Below are positions 33,701-44,383 of a DNA stretch of 64,000 nt, piece by piece. Where the stretch lies: positions 1-64,000 of the forward strand of contig NZ_CBXX010000029.1 in NCBI RefSeq assembly GCF_000577615.1, in the 5' to 3' direction. The notes below the pieces were generated by a model. The model was not told where the DNA came from. It searched no databases and was given only the letters and a program-made list of their open reading frames with translations. This stretch comes from Herbaspirillum sp. RV1423 (GTDB taxonomy: Bacteria; Pseudomonadota; Gammaproteobacteria; Burkholderiales; Burkholderiaceae_D). Every line of letters starts with the position of its first letter. Position 1 is the stretch's first letter. Position numbers and translations under genes: made by a program.

Positions 33701-36700
33701 AGTAATGCGGTGGCGCTCGGCAACAACGCAGTGGCGGGCGTGTCCGGTTCCGGCACCATCGTCAACGACACGGCGCTGGGCAATGGCGCGCGGGCGATCG
33801 GCGGCTCGTCGCTGGCGGCCGGCGTGTCGGCCAATGCGGCGGGGGCGAATGCGGTGGCCACAGGTTCCTCGGCCAATGCCTACAACAGCGGCACGGTGGC
33901 CATCGGCAACAATGCCGTGGCGGGCGTGTCCGGCTCGGGCACGTTGACCAACGATGTGGCGCTGGGCAATGGCGCTGCCGCCACTGGCGGCGGCGCCCTG
34001 GCTTTGGGCAGCGCGGCGGCGGCATCCGGCAATCGCGCCCTGGCGGCCGGCATTTCTTCGGCTGCCGCGGGCGCTTCGGCAATCGGTCTGGGCGATGGCG
34101 CCAGCGCCGGCGGCGCGCAGGCTGTGGCGTTGGGCAAGGCAGCGGCGGCGACCGGCGCGAGCGCCTTTGCCGGCGGCAATGCGGCCAAGGCCTATAACGA
34201 CGGCGCCACGGCGCTGGGTGCCGGCGCGGTGGCAGGCGTGTCCGGTTCTTCGACGACGGTCGACGACACCGCGATCGGCCTCAATGCCCAAGCCATCGGC
34301 GGCAGGGCGTTTGCCGGCGGGGTCGGCGCCAGCGCCGGCGGCGCCTCGTCCGTCGCCATCGGCGATGCGGCGGCGGCGTCCACCGACGGCGCGGTGGCGA
34401 TCGGCCAGAACGCCAATGCGCAAGGCGGCAAGGCAGTGTCCATCGGCAGCGGCAATATCGCCAACGGCAACGGCGCGGTCGCCATCGGCGATCCGAATAA
34501 CGCCACCGGCAGCGGCGCGGTGGCCCTGGGTGAAGACAATACGGCCAATGGCGACGGCTCCCTGGCCCTGGGCAGCAACAACAACGCCAGCGGCCAAGGC
34601 TCGATCGCGCTGGGCTTCCACTCTTCCGTGACGGCGGCGGGCGCAGGAGGAGTCGCGCTGGGCGACACGGCCTCGGTCAGCGTCAGCAAAGGCGTGGCCC
34701 TGGGTTCGGGATCGACATCCGACCGCGCGATCACGCCGGTGGCGGGCCAGACCATCCTCGGCGCGGTCTCGGTCGGCGATGCCGGCACCAATACCTATCG
34801 TCAGATCATCAATGTCGCCGACGGCACGCAGACGCACGATGCGGTCAATCTGGGGCAATTGACGGCGGCGATTGCCTCGGTGTCCAGCTCGACCACGGAA
34901 TATTTTCACGCCAATTCGACGCAGGCGGATTCCCTCGCCTCAGGCACCGACGCCGTCGCCATCGGCCCGAACACCGTGGTCAACGGCAACAATGCGGTCG
35001 GCGTCGGGCTGGGGGCCAGCGCCGCCGGCGCCGATGCGCTGGCCATCGGACACAATGCGTCGGCCAGCGGCGCCCAGGCCCTGGCGCTGGGACGCAATGC
35101 CAATGCCGGCGGCGTGGCGGCGCTGGCGCTGGGCGATGGCGCGACGGCCGGCAAGGACAACAGCGTGGCGCTGGGCGCAGGCTCCACCGCCAGCATCGGC
35201 GCGCAAACCAATTACACGGCCTATGGCTTGTCGGCGGCGCAGACGTCGAGCGGCGAAGTCAACATCGGCAATCGCACCTTGAGCGGCGTGGCGGCAGGCA
35301 TCAATAACCAGGACGCCGTCAACGTGGCGCAACTGACCGCGGTCAACAATACCCTGAGCGCGGAAATCGCCGGCGTCAGCGCCGGCGTCAACAAATATTT
35401 CCATGCCAATTCCACCGCCACGGACGGCACCGCCACCGGCACCGACGCCATCGCCATCGGCCCGCAGGCAAGCGCGACAGGCAATACCAGCATCGCCCAG
35501 GGCAGCAATGCCCAGACCGGTGCCACCGATGCCGTCGCCGTCGGCCGCAGCGCCAACGCGCAGGGTGCCGGCGCCCTCGCCGTCGGCGCCGCCAGCAGCG
35601 CTGGCGGCCTGGGTGCCGCCGCATTCGGCAGCAACAGCGCCGCCGCCGGAACCGCAGCGGTGGCGCTGGGGCGCAATACCAACGCGGGTGCCGCCGGTGC
35701 AGTGGCGCTGGGCGATGGCGCCGCCGCCAGTCTGGCCAATAGCGTGGCGCTGGGCGCGGGTGCAACGACTCTGGTCGGCGCGCAGAGCAATTACAGCGCG
35801 TACGGCCTGGCGGCGACGCAGACGTCGGCGGGCGAGGTCTCCGTCGGCAATGCGGGCGCAACGCGCAAGATCACCAACCTGGCCGCCGGCAGCAGCAGCA
35901 CCGATGCCGTCAATGTGGCGCAACTGTCGGCGGTGGCGACCGGCTTGACCGGCTCTTCGCTGCAATGGGACGCGGCTGCCAACAGCGGCGCCGGGGCATA
36001 CAGCGCCAGCCACGGCAGCGCGACCACCAACAAGATCACCAATATCGCCACCGGCGACGTCAGCGCCGCCAGTGTCGACGCCGTCAATGGCGGCCAGTTA
36101 TATGGCATTGCCGGCGACACCAGCGCGGGATATACCGATGCCAACGGCAATGGCGTGCGCTACTCCCGCACCAACGATAACGGCCTGACCGTGGGCGACG
36201 CGCAAGCCTCTGCGGCGGGCGCCTCGGCGTTCGGCTACAACGCCGCCGCCAGCGCCGCCAACGCGCTGGCGCTGGGCCGCGACAGCATCGCCAACAAGGC
36301 CAACAGCATCGCCCTGGGCGCGGGTTCGGTCACCGTGGTGGGGGCGCAAACCAATTACACCGCCTACGCCTTGACGGCGCCGCAATCCTCGAGCGGCGAG
36401 GTCAATGTCGGCAACCGCACCATCGGCGGCGTGGCCGCCGGCATCGACGACAACGACGTAGTCACCGTGCAGCAATTGCGCGCCGCCGACAACCGGCTGA
36501 CGGCGCTCAACAGCGGCGCCTTGCAGTGGGATGCGGCCGCCAATAGCGGCCTGGGCGCGTATAGCGCAAGTCATGGCAGCACCGTCGCCAACAAGATCAC
36601 CAACGTCGCCGCCGGCGATGTCAGCGCCGCCAGCAGCGATGCCGTCAACGGCGCCCAGTTGTATGCCGTGACCGGCGACACCAGCTCGACCTATAGCGCC

Positions 36701-39700
36701 AATAACGGCGTCAGCGTGCGTTATGCGCGCACCAATGAAAACGGCCTGACGCCAGCCGATTCGCATGCCTCGGTGGCAGGCGCGACCGCCATCGGCTACA
36801 ACGCGACGGCCAGCGCGTCGAACGCGCTGGCGCTGGGACGCGACAGCGTCGCCAACCAGGCCAACAGCATCGCCCTGGGCGCAGGCTCGATCACCACGAT
36901 CGGCGCACAGACCAACTACACCGCCTATGCCATGACGGCGCCGCAAACGTCGAGCGGCGAAATCAATGTGGGCAACCGCACCATCAGCGGGGTGGCGCCA
37001 GGCATCAATGACAATGACGTGGTCACCATCGGCCAGTTGAAAGCGGACGACGCCAAAATCATCAACCTGACCACCGAGGCGCTGCAATGGGATCCTGCCG
37101 TCAATGGCGGCAATGGCGCCTACAGCGCCAGCCACGCCGGCGTGACGACCAACAAGATCACCAACGTCGCGGCCGGCGATGTCAATGCAACCAGCACCGA
37201 CGTCGTCAACGGCAATCAACTGTTCCAGATCGCCAACGACACCAGCAGCACGTTTGTGACCAACAACGGCGCCGGCGTGCGCTATGCACGCACCAATGAC
37301 AGCACCCTGGGCGCATCCGACGCGGTCGCGTCCGCCGCCGGCGCCACGGCGCTCGGTTACAACGCCAATGCCGGCGCCGCCAATGCGCTGGCATTGGGTG
37401 CGCACAGCACCGCCAGCAAAGCCAATAGCGTGGCGCTGGGAAACAATGCGGTCACGACCGTCGGCGCGCAAAATAATTACATCGCCTATGCGCTGGACAA
37501 TCCGCAAAATTCGTCAGGGGAAGTTTCAGTGGGTTCCGCCGGCAGCGAGCGCAAGATCACCAATGTCGCCGCCGCCAGCAACGGTACCGATGCCGTCAAT
37601 CTCACCCAGTTGCAAGCCGTCAACGATACGCTTGCCGCCGGCGTGGCCAACAGTCTGCAATGGAGCGCCACGGCCAATGGCGGTGCCGGCGCTTTCAGCG
37701 CCAGCCACGGCGCCGCCACGACCAACAAGATCACCAATCTCGCCAACGGCGATCTCACGGCGTCCAGCACCGATGCCGTCACCGGCCAGCAATTGAAGGC
37801 GACCAACGATCTGGCCACGCAAAACAGGGCCTTGATCGCCGGCTTTGCGGGCGACACCAGCGCCAGCTATACCAACAGTCACGGCCTGGGCATCAACTAT
37901 GTACGGACCAACGATGTCGGCCTGACGGCCAGCGACGCCACCGCTTCCGCCCAGGGTGCAAGCGCGCTCGGCTATGGCGCGAATGCATCGGCGCCCAACG
38001 GGCTGGCGCTCGGTCGCGGCGCCGTCGTCGCCAACGCCAACAGCGTCGCCCTGGGCGCCGGTTCGGCCACCACCGTCGGCGCGCAGACCAATTACACCGC
38101 CTACGGACTCGCCGATCCCCAGACGTCGGTGGGCGAGGTCAATATCGGCAACCGCAAACTGACCGGCCTGGCGGCCGGCAGCGCCGATTCCGATGCGGTG
38201 ACCGTGGCGCAACTCAGGGATGCCAATAACAATGTTGCCAGCCTGACCAACGATGTCGTCAAATGGGACAGCGCCGCCAACGGCGGCGCGGGCGCCTTCA
38301 GCGCCAGCCACGGCGCGGTCGTCGCCAACAAGATCACCAACGTCGCCAATGGCGCGGTGACCGCAGGCAGCACCGATGCCGTCAACGGCAGTCAACTGTT
38401 CGGCGTGGCCGGCGATACCAGCGCCGCATACACCAGCGCCAACGGCACCGGCACGCTGTATGCGCGCACCAACCGCAACACGCTGGCCGATGCCGACGCG
38501 TATGCCACGGCGACCGGCGCCACGGCGCTCGGCTACAATGCCGCGGCCAGTGCCGCCGATGCGCTGGCGCTGGGCCGCAACAGCGTCGCCAACCAGGCCA
38601 ACAGCATCGCGCTGGGCGCCGGCTCGGTCACGACGGTCGGCGCGCGCACCAACTATATTCCCTACGCCATGGCGACGCCGCAAAGCTCCACCGGCGAGGT
38701 CAACGTCGGCAACCGCACCATCGGCGGCGTGGCGCCCGGCGTGGCTGACGACGAGGTAGTGACGGTCAAGCAATTGCGCGCCGATGACGCCAATCTGACG
38801 GAACTCTCCAACGCCACCTTGCAATGGGATCCGGCCGCCAACGGCGGCAACGGCGCCTACAGCGCCAGCCACGCCGGCGTGACCGCCAATAAGATCGCCA
38901 ACGTGGCCGCCGGCGATATCGCAGCAGCCAGCACCGATGCCGTCAACGGCAGCCAGCTCTATGCGGTGACGGGCGATACGAGCAGCACATACACTACCGC
39001 CAACGGCGCCGGGGTGCGTTATGTGCGCACCAACGACAACGGTCTGGGCGCCGCCGACGCCAGCGCATCGGCGGCCGGCGCCAGCGCCCTGGGTTACAGC
39101 AGCAACGCCAGCGCCAACAATGCCTTGTCGCTCGGCGCCAACAGCATCGCCAATAAAGACAATAGCGTGGCATTGGGCGCGGGCTCGCTGACATCGGTGG
39201 GCGCCGAGACCAATTACATCGCTTATGGCCGGGCCGCGCCGCAGACCTCGGTCGGCGAAGTCTCGGTCGGTTCCGTCGGCAACGAGCGCAAGATCACCAA
39301 TGTGGCGCCCGGCAGCGCCAGCACCGACGCCGTCAACGTCAGCCAGTTGTCGGACCTGGACGACCGCATCACCACCGTGTCCGGCAACAGCCTGCAATGG
39401 AGCAGCACCGCCAACAGCGGCAACGGCGCCTACAGCGCCAGCCACGGCGCGGTCGTCGCCAACAAGATCACCAACGTCGCGGCCGGCGATATCAGCGCCG
39501 CCAGCACCGATGCCGTCAACGGCGCCCAGTTGTACGCTTCGCTCGGCAGTTTCAGCAACCCGACCTACAACGACACCAACGGGCAAGGCATCAAGTACGT
39601 GCGCACCAACGACACCGGGCGGGTAGCCACCGACGTGGCGGCCACCGGCGAGGGCGCCACCGCGATCGGCTACAGCGCGTCGGCCGCGGGCACGAGTTCG

Positions 39701-41434
39701 GTGTCGATCGGCGACCAGGCCAGCGCGCAAAGCAACGGCAGCGTCGCCATCGGGCAAGGCTCCAAAACCACCGCCGGCATGGCGGTGTCGATCGGCAACC
39801 AGAACGTCGCCAGCGGCGACGGCGCGGTGGCGCTGGGCAACACCAACACCGCGACGGCCCAGGGCGCAGTGGCCATCGGCAACACGTCCAACGCTACCGC
39901 CCTGAGCGCCGTGGCCCTCGGCAACAGCGCCAACGCCAGCCAGACCTACGCCATCGCCCTGGGCAACAATGCCAACGCCAGCGCCGTCGATGCGCTGGCG
40001 TTCGGACGCAACAGCGTCGCCAACCAGGCCAACAGCATTGCGCTGGGCGCAGGCTCGGCGACCACCGTCGGCGCCCAGACCAATTACAGCGCCTACGCCC
40101 TGACCGCGCCGCAAACCTCGTCCGGCGAAATCAATATCGGCAATCGCACCCTGACCGGCCTGGCGCCGGGCAGCGCCGGCACCGATGCCGTCAACGTCAA
40201 TCAGTTGACGGCGGTGGCTACCAACCTGGGCAGCGTCAGCGGCAATGCCCTGCTGTGGGACGGCACGGCACTGAGCGGCGCCGGCGCCTATAGCGCCACC
40301 CACGGCGCGGTCACGCAGAACCAGATCGTCAACGTAGCCGACGGCACCACGCAACAATCGGCGGTGACGGTGCATCAACTGACCAATGCCCTGAGCTCGT
40401 TTGCGGTAACCGGCACCATGTACTTCCATGCCAACAGCACGGCGGGCGATGCGCTCTCGACCGGCACGGATTCGATCGCCATCGGTCCGATCAGCGTCAG
40501 CGCAGGCGATTCCAGCGTCGCCATGGGCAATGGCGCAACGGCGCTCGCCACCGCCGCCAACGGCATCGCCATCGGCCGCAACGCGACCGTTCAACAGGCC
40601 GACGCGATGGCCCTCGGCACAGGCGCGACAACAGCCGGCGCGCAAGCCATCGCCATCGGCGTCAATGCCAGCGCCAGCGCAACCGGCAGCCTGGCGCTGG
40701 GCGCCAATGCCCAAGTCACCAGCGCCAACAGCGTCGCGCTGGGCGCAGGCTCGGTCGCCTCGATCGGCGCCCTGACCAGTTACACGGCTTACGGCTTGAC
40801 CGCCCTGCAGAGCTCGGCCGGCGAAATCAATATCGGCAATCGCCAGCTTACCGGCATGGCGGCGGGCAGCGCCGACAACGACGGCGTCAATGTCAGCCAG
40901 TTGCGCGCCGTGGAAAACAGGCTGACCAGCCAGATCGGCAGCGGAAGCGGTGGCGGCAGCGGCGGCTCCGGAGGCAGCGGCAGCACCGGCAACACCGTGT
41001 GCGGCGGCCATACCTGCGGCGACGGCGTGGCATACGACAGCGCGGCCAACAACAGCGTCACCCTGGGCAACGCCAACGCGGCGCCGGTCGCGATCCACAA
41101 CGTGGCGCCGGGCGTTGCCGATACGGATGCGGTCAACGTGTCGCAACTGAACGGCGCCGTGACGAAAGCGAATCAATACACCGATCAGCAGATCGAAAAA
41201 GTGACGCGCGACGCCAACGCCGCCACTGCATCGGCCATGGCGCTGGCGTCGCTGCCGCAACCGCCGCAGGCGGGGCAAAGCATGATGTCCTTCGGCGGCG
41301 GTACTTACGAAGGCCAGAGCGCCCTGGCGGTGGGCCTCTCCACCTATAACGGAAGCTGGGTCGTCAAGGCTGGCGCCACCACCAACAGCCGCGGCAAAAC
41401 GGGAGCCGCTTTCGGCGCCGGCTTTGCCTGGTGA
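27736..41434 (+). CDS. Giant trimeric autotransporter adhesin (YadA/Hia type), interrupted by a +1 frameshift
   Basis: GTG start at 27736 with AAGGAG five bases before. A long signal peptide (hydrophobic core LPIVGALVLSCLANV) ends near EAQA. YadA-like head repeats (SIAIGAG, VALGSNT style) fill about 27960-34700. Neck and stalk modules (HANST, LQWD, ITNVAAGD, DAVNGSQL) run to 40400, then a Gly/Ser linker and a C-terminal membrane anchor ending AGFAW. As written, the first frame ends at 29664 (642 residues) and the main frame resumes from about 29063. One extra G in GGG at 29061-29063 explains this: removing it gives 4565 residues and aligns the local module with its paralogues at equal length. 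It mediates adhesion as an outer-membrane trimer. Whether the frameshift is real, phase-like or a sequencing error is open. Confidence 0.85.
27960..34700 (+). repeat. Head-repeat array of the adhesin
   Basis: Dozens of about 14-residue repeats of the form A-x-A-x-G-x-x-A-x-A-x-G with ALG or AIG turns. They are organised in longer blocks, each ending with a conserved AVAGVSGSGT-x-x-ND-x-ALG insertion. I count 17 such insertions from about 28210 to 34260. DNA identity between blocks is high enough to favour recombination. Confidence 0.85.
35950..40420 (+). repeat. Stalk-module repeats of the adhesin
   Basis: Seven full modules and one partial begin with LQWD-like motifs near 35959, 36521, 37083, 37658, 38264, 38819, 39393 and 40252. 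Successive starts are mostly 555-610 bases apart. Each contains YSASHG, NKITNVAAGD, DAVNGSQLY, GDTSS, a VRYxRTND strand and a NYxAY...EVNVGNR unit. Confidence 0.85.
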
Positions 41435-41563
41435 AGCGGCGCAGGTTTGCGAAAAACTCTTCCTGTTCATGCGTTTGACAAGAAGAGGAACTGCTAGAAT
41501 TTTTACAGGTTTCACCCGGCAGACATGCACGGGACCCTATCAGACATGACAAAGGAGATTCGC

Positions 41564-42049
41564 ATGAGATCGTTGAAAACACTCTGCACGATGTGGCTTG
41601 CCGCCGCTGCCCTCTTTCTTTGCAACATCAACGTCATGGCGCAAAACGTGCCGCTGGACGCCTTGGTGAGAACCGCCAGCCAATGGCTCAGCCTGTCCGA
41701 CGTCAATCAGTCCGATCGCATGTGGGACGGCAGCGGACCGATCATGCAAAAGAACATCAGCAAACAGGATTGGGCCAAATATCTCGGCAACCTGCGCGGC
41801 GAGCTGGGTCCGTTGCAAGGCCGGGAATGGGCGCAAGTGGCGCGCGTGGTCAATCCGCCCGGACTGCCTGCCGGCGAATACATGAATGTCATGTTCAATT
41901 CGCGCTTTGCCCGGGCGGCGACGACGGTGGAAAAAATATCGCTGACCCTGGCAGGCGGCAAATGGGTGCCGGTCGGCTACGTCGTCGAGAAGATAGAACC
42001 GGCGCCGCCGACTGCCGCAGCCCCGGCCGCCCAGCCGGTCAAACGATAG
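41564..42049 (+). CDS. DUF4019-like exported protein
   Basis: 161-residue protein with a signal peptide (MWLAAAALFLCNINVMA, cleavage near MAQ). The mature part has the DUF4019 layout: ASQWLSLSDVNQSDRMWD, ISKQDWAKYLGNLRGELGPLQGREW, GEYMNVMFNSRF and TLAGGKWVPVGYVVE. The C-terminus is Pro/Ala-rich. Start at 41564 with AAAGGAG upstream. Family function is unknown and the location is probably periplasmic. It follows the adhesin by 129 bases but need not be co-transcribed. Confidence 0.75.
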   Translation: MRSLKTLCTMWLAAAALFLCNINVMAQNVPLDALVRTASQWLSLSDVNQSDRMWDGSGPIMQKNISKQDWAKYLGNLRGELGPLQGREWAQVARVVNPPGLPAGEYMNVMFNSRFARAATTVEKISLTLAGGKWVPVGYVVEKIEPAPPTAAAPAAQPVKR

Positions 42050-42122
42050 GCCGGACCGGTCCCGTCGACTTCAACTGCGCGTCGGCCTGATCGGGTCGGC
42101 GGGCCGACCTGCTTTTGACCGC

Positions 42123-42461
42123 CTAACGAAACCTCTCCACCCGCCGCTGCGCCTCGTCATGCAATAATCCCGACGCGGCGATCGACAGCCGCATCAGGCG
42201 ATCGGCCTCCTGTTCGCCGATGGCCGGCGCGGCGGTTTGTCCCGGGTCGGCGGCGCGGTTGGCGGCGCGCTCCAATTCGCTGGCGTAAATGATTTGCAGG
42301 CAGGCGTGGACGCCGGCGCTGATGTCGAGCGCGGTTTCGATGAAACGGGCGTAGGAACTGTGTTGCGCCGGACCGTCAATCCAGCGGAAGTCCTGATGCG
42401 TGGGCGGGTGTTGCCCGGCGGCGTCGCGGGCGATGCGGTCAGTGCTGCTGGTGTTGGTCAT
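42123..42461 (-). CDS. Small conserved protein with structured leader, copy 1
   Basis: 112 residues, MTNTSSTDRIARDAAGQH at the start, preceded by GGAGGCTCC. The C-terminal two-thirds are predicted helical (FIETALDISAGVHACLQIIYASELERAANRAAD, DRLMRLSIAASGLLHDEAQRRVERF). No signal peptide or known motif. The build recalls small helical DUF3077/DUF6124-type proteins of Pseudomonas in general style only. Copy 2 at 45434-45772 differs at very few residues. Its own promoter and a long structured 5' leader lie upstream. Function unknown. Confidence 0.7.
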   Translation of the reverse strand: MTNTSSTDRIARDAAGQHPPTHQDFRWIDGPAQHSSYARFIETALDISAGVHACLQIIYASELERAANRAADPGQTAAPAIGEQEADRLMRLSIAASGLLHDEAQRRVERFR

Positions 42462-42690
42462 GGAGCCTCCATGTGGGTGCAGGATCACCCACCACATCTC
42501 GCCAGACGAGGGTGGCGGGCACGAGACAGGGTTGACGGACCGGTGTTACTTCGAAAGCCGGCATACCCGAAGGTATCCCTGCCAAGGCCCGCCGCAGAGG
42601 CGTGCACAAGCAGAGCAAAAGGCCGCTTGCGGCGGCCTTTAGCCGAAGTAACAACGAGCCGTCAAACTCGGTCCCTTCTTTTTCAGGGAC
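42462..42690 (-). ncRNA. Structured 5' leader RNA, copy 1
   Basis: From the predicted start point (about 42690) to the small gene. In minus-strand order: a GTCCCT/AGGGAC hairpin at the very 5' end; a CGAG/CTCG stem; a long-range stem with arms 42652-42644 and 42553-42545 enclosing an AAAGGCCGC/GCGGCCTTT hairpin and an ATACC-TTCG-GGTAT hairpin; then a hairpin at 42515-42490 (CACC and CTCG/CGAG arms). The long-range 9-bp stem is kept in copy 2 through five paired substitutions, strong evidence that the RNA fold is selected. It may act as a regulator of the downstream gene or as an independent RNA. Confidence 0.75.
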
Positions 42691-42696
42691 GCATGC

Positions 42697-42725
42697 AGGA
42701 TACCGTCCGCTAAAACGAGGGTCAA
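42697..42725 (-). promoter_or_regulatory. Promoter of leader copy 1
   Basis: TTGACC (42725-42720) and TATCCT (42702-42697) with a 17-base spacer on the minus strand. It is identical in copy 2 and places transcription start exactly at the first hairpin of the leader. Confidence 0.8.
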
Positions 42726-42868
42726 TCGAATATTGCCGAATTGCTACTTTTGCGTGGTGAGCAATGAGACATCTATCCAACTCCGAACATACCTTTCCTA
42801 AAAATAAAGTAGGGTTCCACAAATTGAAACGCGTATGATTCGGTGTACAAGAACACTCGTTGAAGATA

Positions 42869-43075
42869 ATGGATAATCGTGAGCGAATGAAAAATCTGTG
42901 CACGCTTGCTGGATCCTATCCGGCTGCGGCGGCGCTCATTCAAGAAGAAACTCAGCGTCCGCTCAGCGTTGACGCCATCAAGTCATGGACTTGCGATCCT
43001 GCCGCCAAACGCGCGCGCACCTGCCCCGACTGGGCAGTTGAGGTATTGGAGAATCGATTGAAGAGAGACAAATAA
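42869..43075 (+). CDS. Small putative DNA-binding regulator
   Basis: 68 residues from ATG 42869 (alternative starts TTG 42860 or ATG 42887). It contains SYPAAAALIQEETQRPLSVDAIKSWTCDPAAKRARTCPDWAVEVLENRL, which has the look of a Cro/YdaS-like helix-turn-helix with a C-terminal helix. I cannot place it in a named family. First gene of the lower-GC cargo between the two direct repeats and about 100 bases before the AlbA_2 gene. A regulator of that module is inferred from position. Confidence 0.55.
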   Translation: MDNRERMKNLCTLAGSYPAAAALIQEETQRPLSVDAIKSWTCDPAAKRARTCPDWAVEVLENRLKRDK

Positions 43076-43174
43076 AGATACGAACCCAACGATGCGCGAA
43101 CACGAAACATCGAATACATCGACCATTTTTATCATTCGGTTGTCCTCCCTCTCTGAAATTCCGGAACAGCGAAC

Positions 43175-44383
43175 ATGCAAAGATTGACTGACCAAGAACT
43201 ACTCGATTTGCTCAACGACACGGAGTCTGACCGTGCCGAGCGCAAAGAGACCTTTAAAGGCGACGTTCCCAAAAAAGCGCGCCAAGCAGTATGCGCTTTT
43301 GCCAACGATCTGCCGGGACATAACCGCCCCGGTGTTTTGTTCATTGGCGCCAAAGACAATGGCGAACCCAGCGGCTTGGAAGTAACGGACCAGCTTTTAC
43401 TATCGCTTGCCGATATGAAAACAGACGGCAATATTCTTCCCTTGCCTGTGCTTTCAGTGGAAAAGCGCATCTTGAAAGGCGCTGACATGGCCATTGTGAC
43501 GGTGATGCCGTCCGACATGCCGCCACAAAAATACGACGGCCGCATTTGGATTCGCACGGGTCCTCGTCGCGCACTGGCTAACGAACAGGAAGAGCGCATC
43601 CTCAGTGAAAAGCGGCGCTACAAGAACTTGCCGTTCGACATCTATCCATTGCCCTCAGCCAAGTTAAGCGATCTCTCGCGAGTCATTTTTGAGAATGAAT
43701 ACCTGCCGCAAGCGTTTGCGCCTGACGTACTGGAAGCCAACGGCCGCAGCTATGAAGAACGACTCGCTTCCTGCCGCATGATCGTCGCGCCGGACGACAC
43801 CACGCCCACCGTCACTGGCCTGCTGGCGATCAGCAAACGGCCGCAAGATTTTTTGCCAGGCGCATATGTTCAATTCTTGCGTATTGACGGTATCGAATTA
43901 TCCGATGAAGTCATTGACGAAGAAGAAATCGGCGGCGGCATCGTTGACATGCTCCGTAGAACTGAAGAAAAGTTGAAGGCACACAATCGCACTGCCGTCG
44001 ATATTACCTCTGCGGCAACACATCAGGTAGAGATGCCCTACCCGCAGGCCGCGATTCAGCAAGTCCTCTATAACGCGGTACTGCACCGCACTTATGAGAG
44101 CACCAACGCCCCGATACGGGTGTATTGGTTTAATGATCGCATTGAGATCAACAGCCCAGGCGGTCCTTACGGCAATGTCACGGTCGAGAATTTCGGCAGA
44201 CCAGGCATCACCGATTACCGCAATCCGAACATCGCAGACGTGCTGAAGACCTTTGGTTTTATACAGGCCTTTGGTCGCGGCATCGCCACCGCCCGAAAGG
44301 CGATGGAGTCAAACGGCAATCCTGCACCTGAATTCGAAACCAATCAAAGCGCCGTAGTCTGCATTTTGCGAGGAAAATCATGA
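43175..44383 (+). CDS. AlbA_2/Schlafen-domain ATP-binding protein
   Basis: 402 residues. The N-terminal AlbA_2 (Schlafen AAA-like) domain spans about 10-140: ESDRAERKETFKGD, AVCAFANDLPGHNRPGVLFIGAKDNGE, and the RIWIRTGPRRALANEQEE end. The C-terminal part resembles the HATPase_c_4 region of COG2865 proteins: QVLYNAVLHRTYESTNAPIRVYWFNDRIEINSPGGPYG, and FGFIQAFGRGIATARKAM. Proteins of this type bind nucleic acid and ATP and are frequent in defence or mobile loci. Its stop overlaps the next start (ATGA), so it is coupled to the ParA-like gene. Base composition is lower in GC than the chromosome around it. Confidence 0.8.
   Translation: MQRLTDQELLDLLNDTESDRAERKETFKGDVPKKARQAVCAFANDLPGHNRPGVLFIGAKDNGEPSGLEVTDQLLLSLADMKTDGNILPLPVLSVEKRILKGADMAIVTVMPSDMPPQKYDGRIWIRTGPRRALANEQEERILSEKRRYKNLPFDIYPLPSAKLSDLSRVIFENEYLPQAFAPDVLEANGRSYEERLASCRMIVAPDDTTPTVTGLLAISKRPQDFLPGAYVQFLRIDGIELSDEVIDEEEIGGGIVDMLRRTEEKLKAHNRTAVDITSAATHQVEMPYPQAAIQQVLYNAVLHRTYESTNAPIRVYWFNDRIEINSPGGPYGNVTVENFGRPGITDYRNPNIADVLKTFGFIQAFGRGIATARKAMESNGNPAPEFETNQSAVVCILRGKS

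Larger units (their letters stand above)
42122..42755. repeat. 634-bp direct repeat, left copy
   Basis: Covers the small gene, its leader and promoter. It pairs with 45433-46066 in the same orientation and at the same length. The repeats bracket about 2.7 kb of cargo. Deletion of the cargo by recombination between them is possible. Confidence 0.85.

Noticed and set aside
41475-41500. Promoter TTGACA/TAGAAT before the DUF4019 gene
   Set aside because: Both hexamers are good but only 14 bases apart, too close for a normal sigma70 promoter.
37526-41530. 1334-codon minus-strand open frame opposite the adhesin
   Set aside because: It is the complement of GC-rich repeats with little T/A for stops; the composition (Gly/Arg/Val/Ala) tracks the repeat units and there is no ribosome site or family motif.
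42618-42640. Intrinsic terminator inside leader copy 1
   Set aside because: The AAAGGCCGC stem is enclosed in a larger conserved fold and is followed by only four T bases; better explained as a part of the leader structure.
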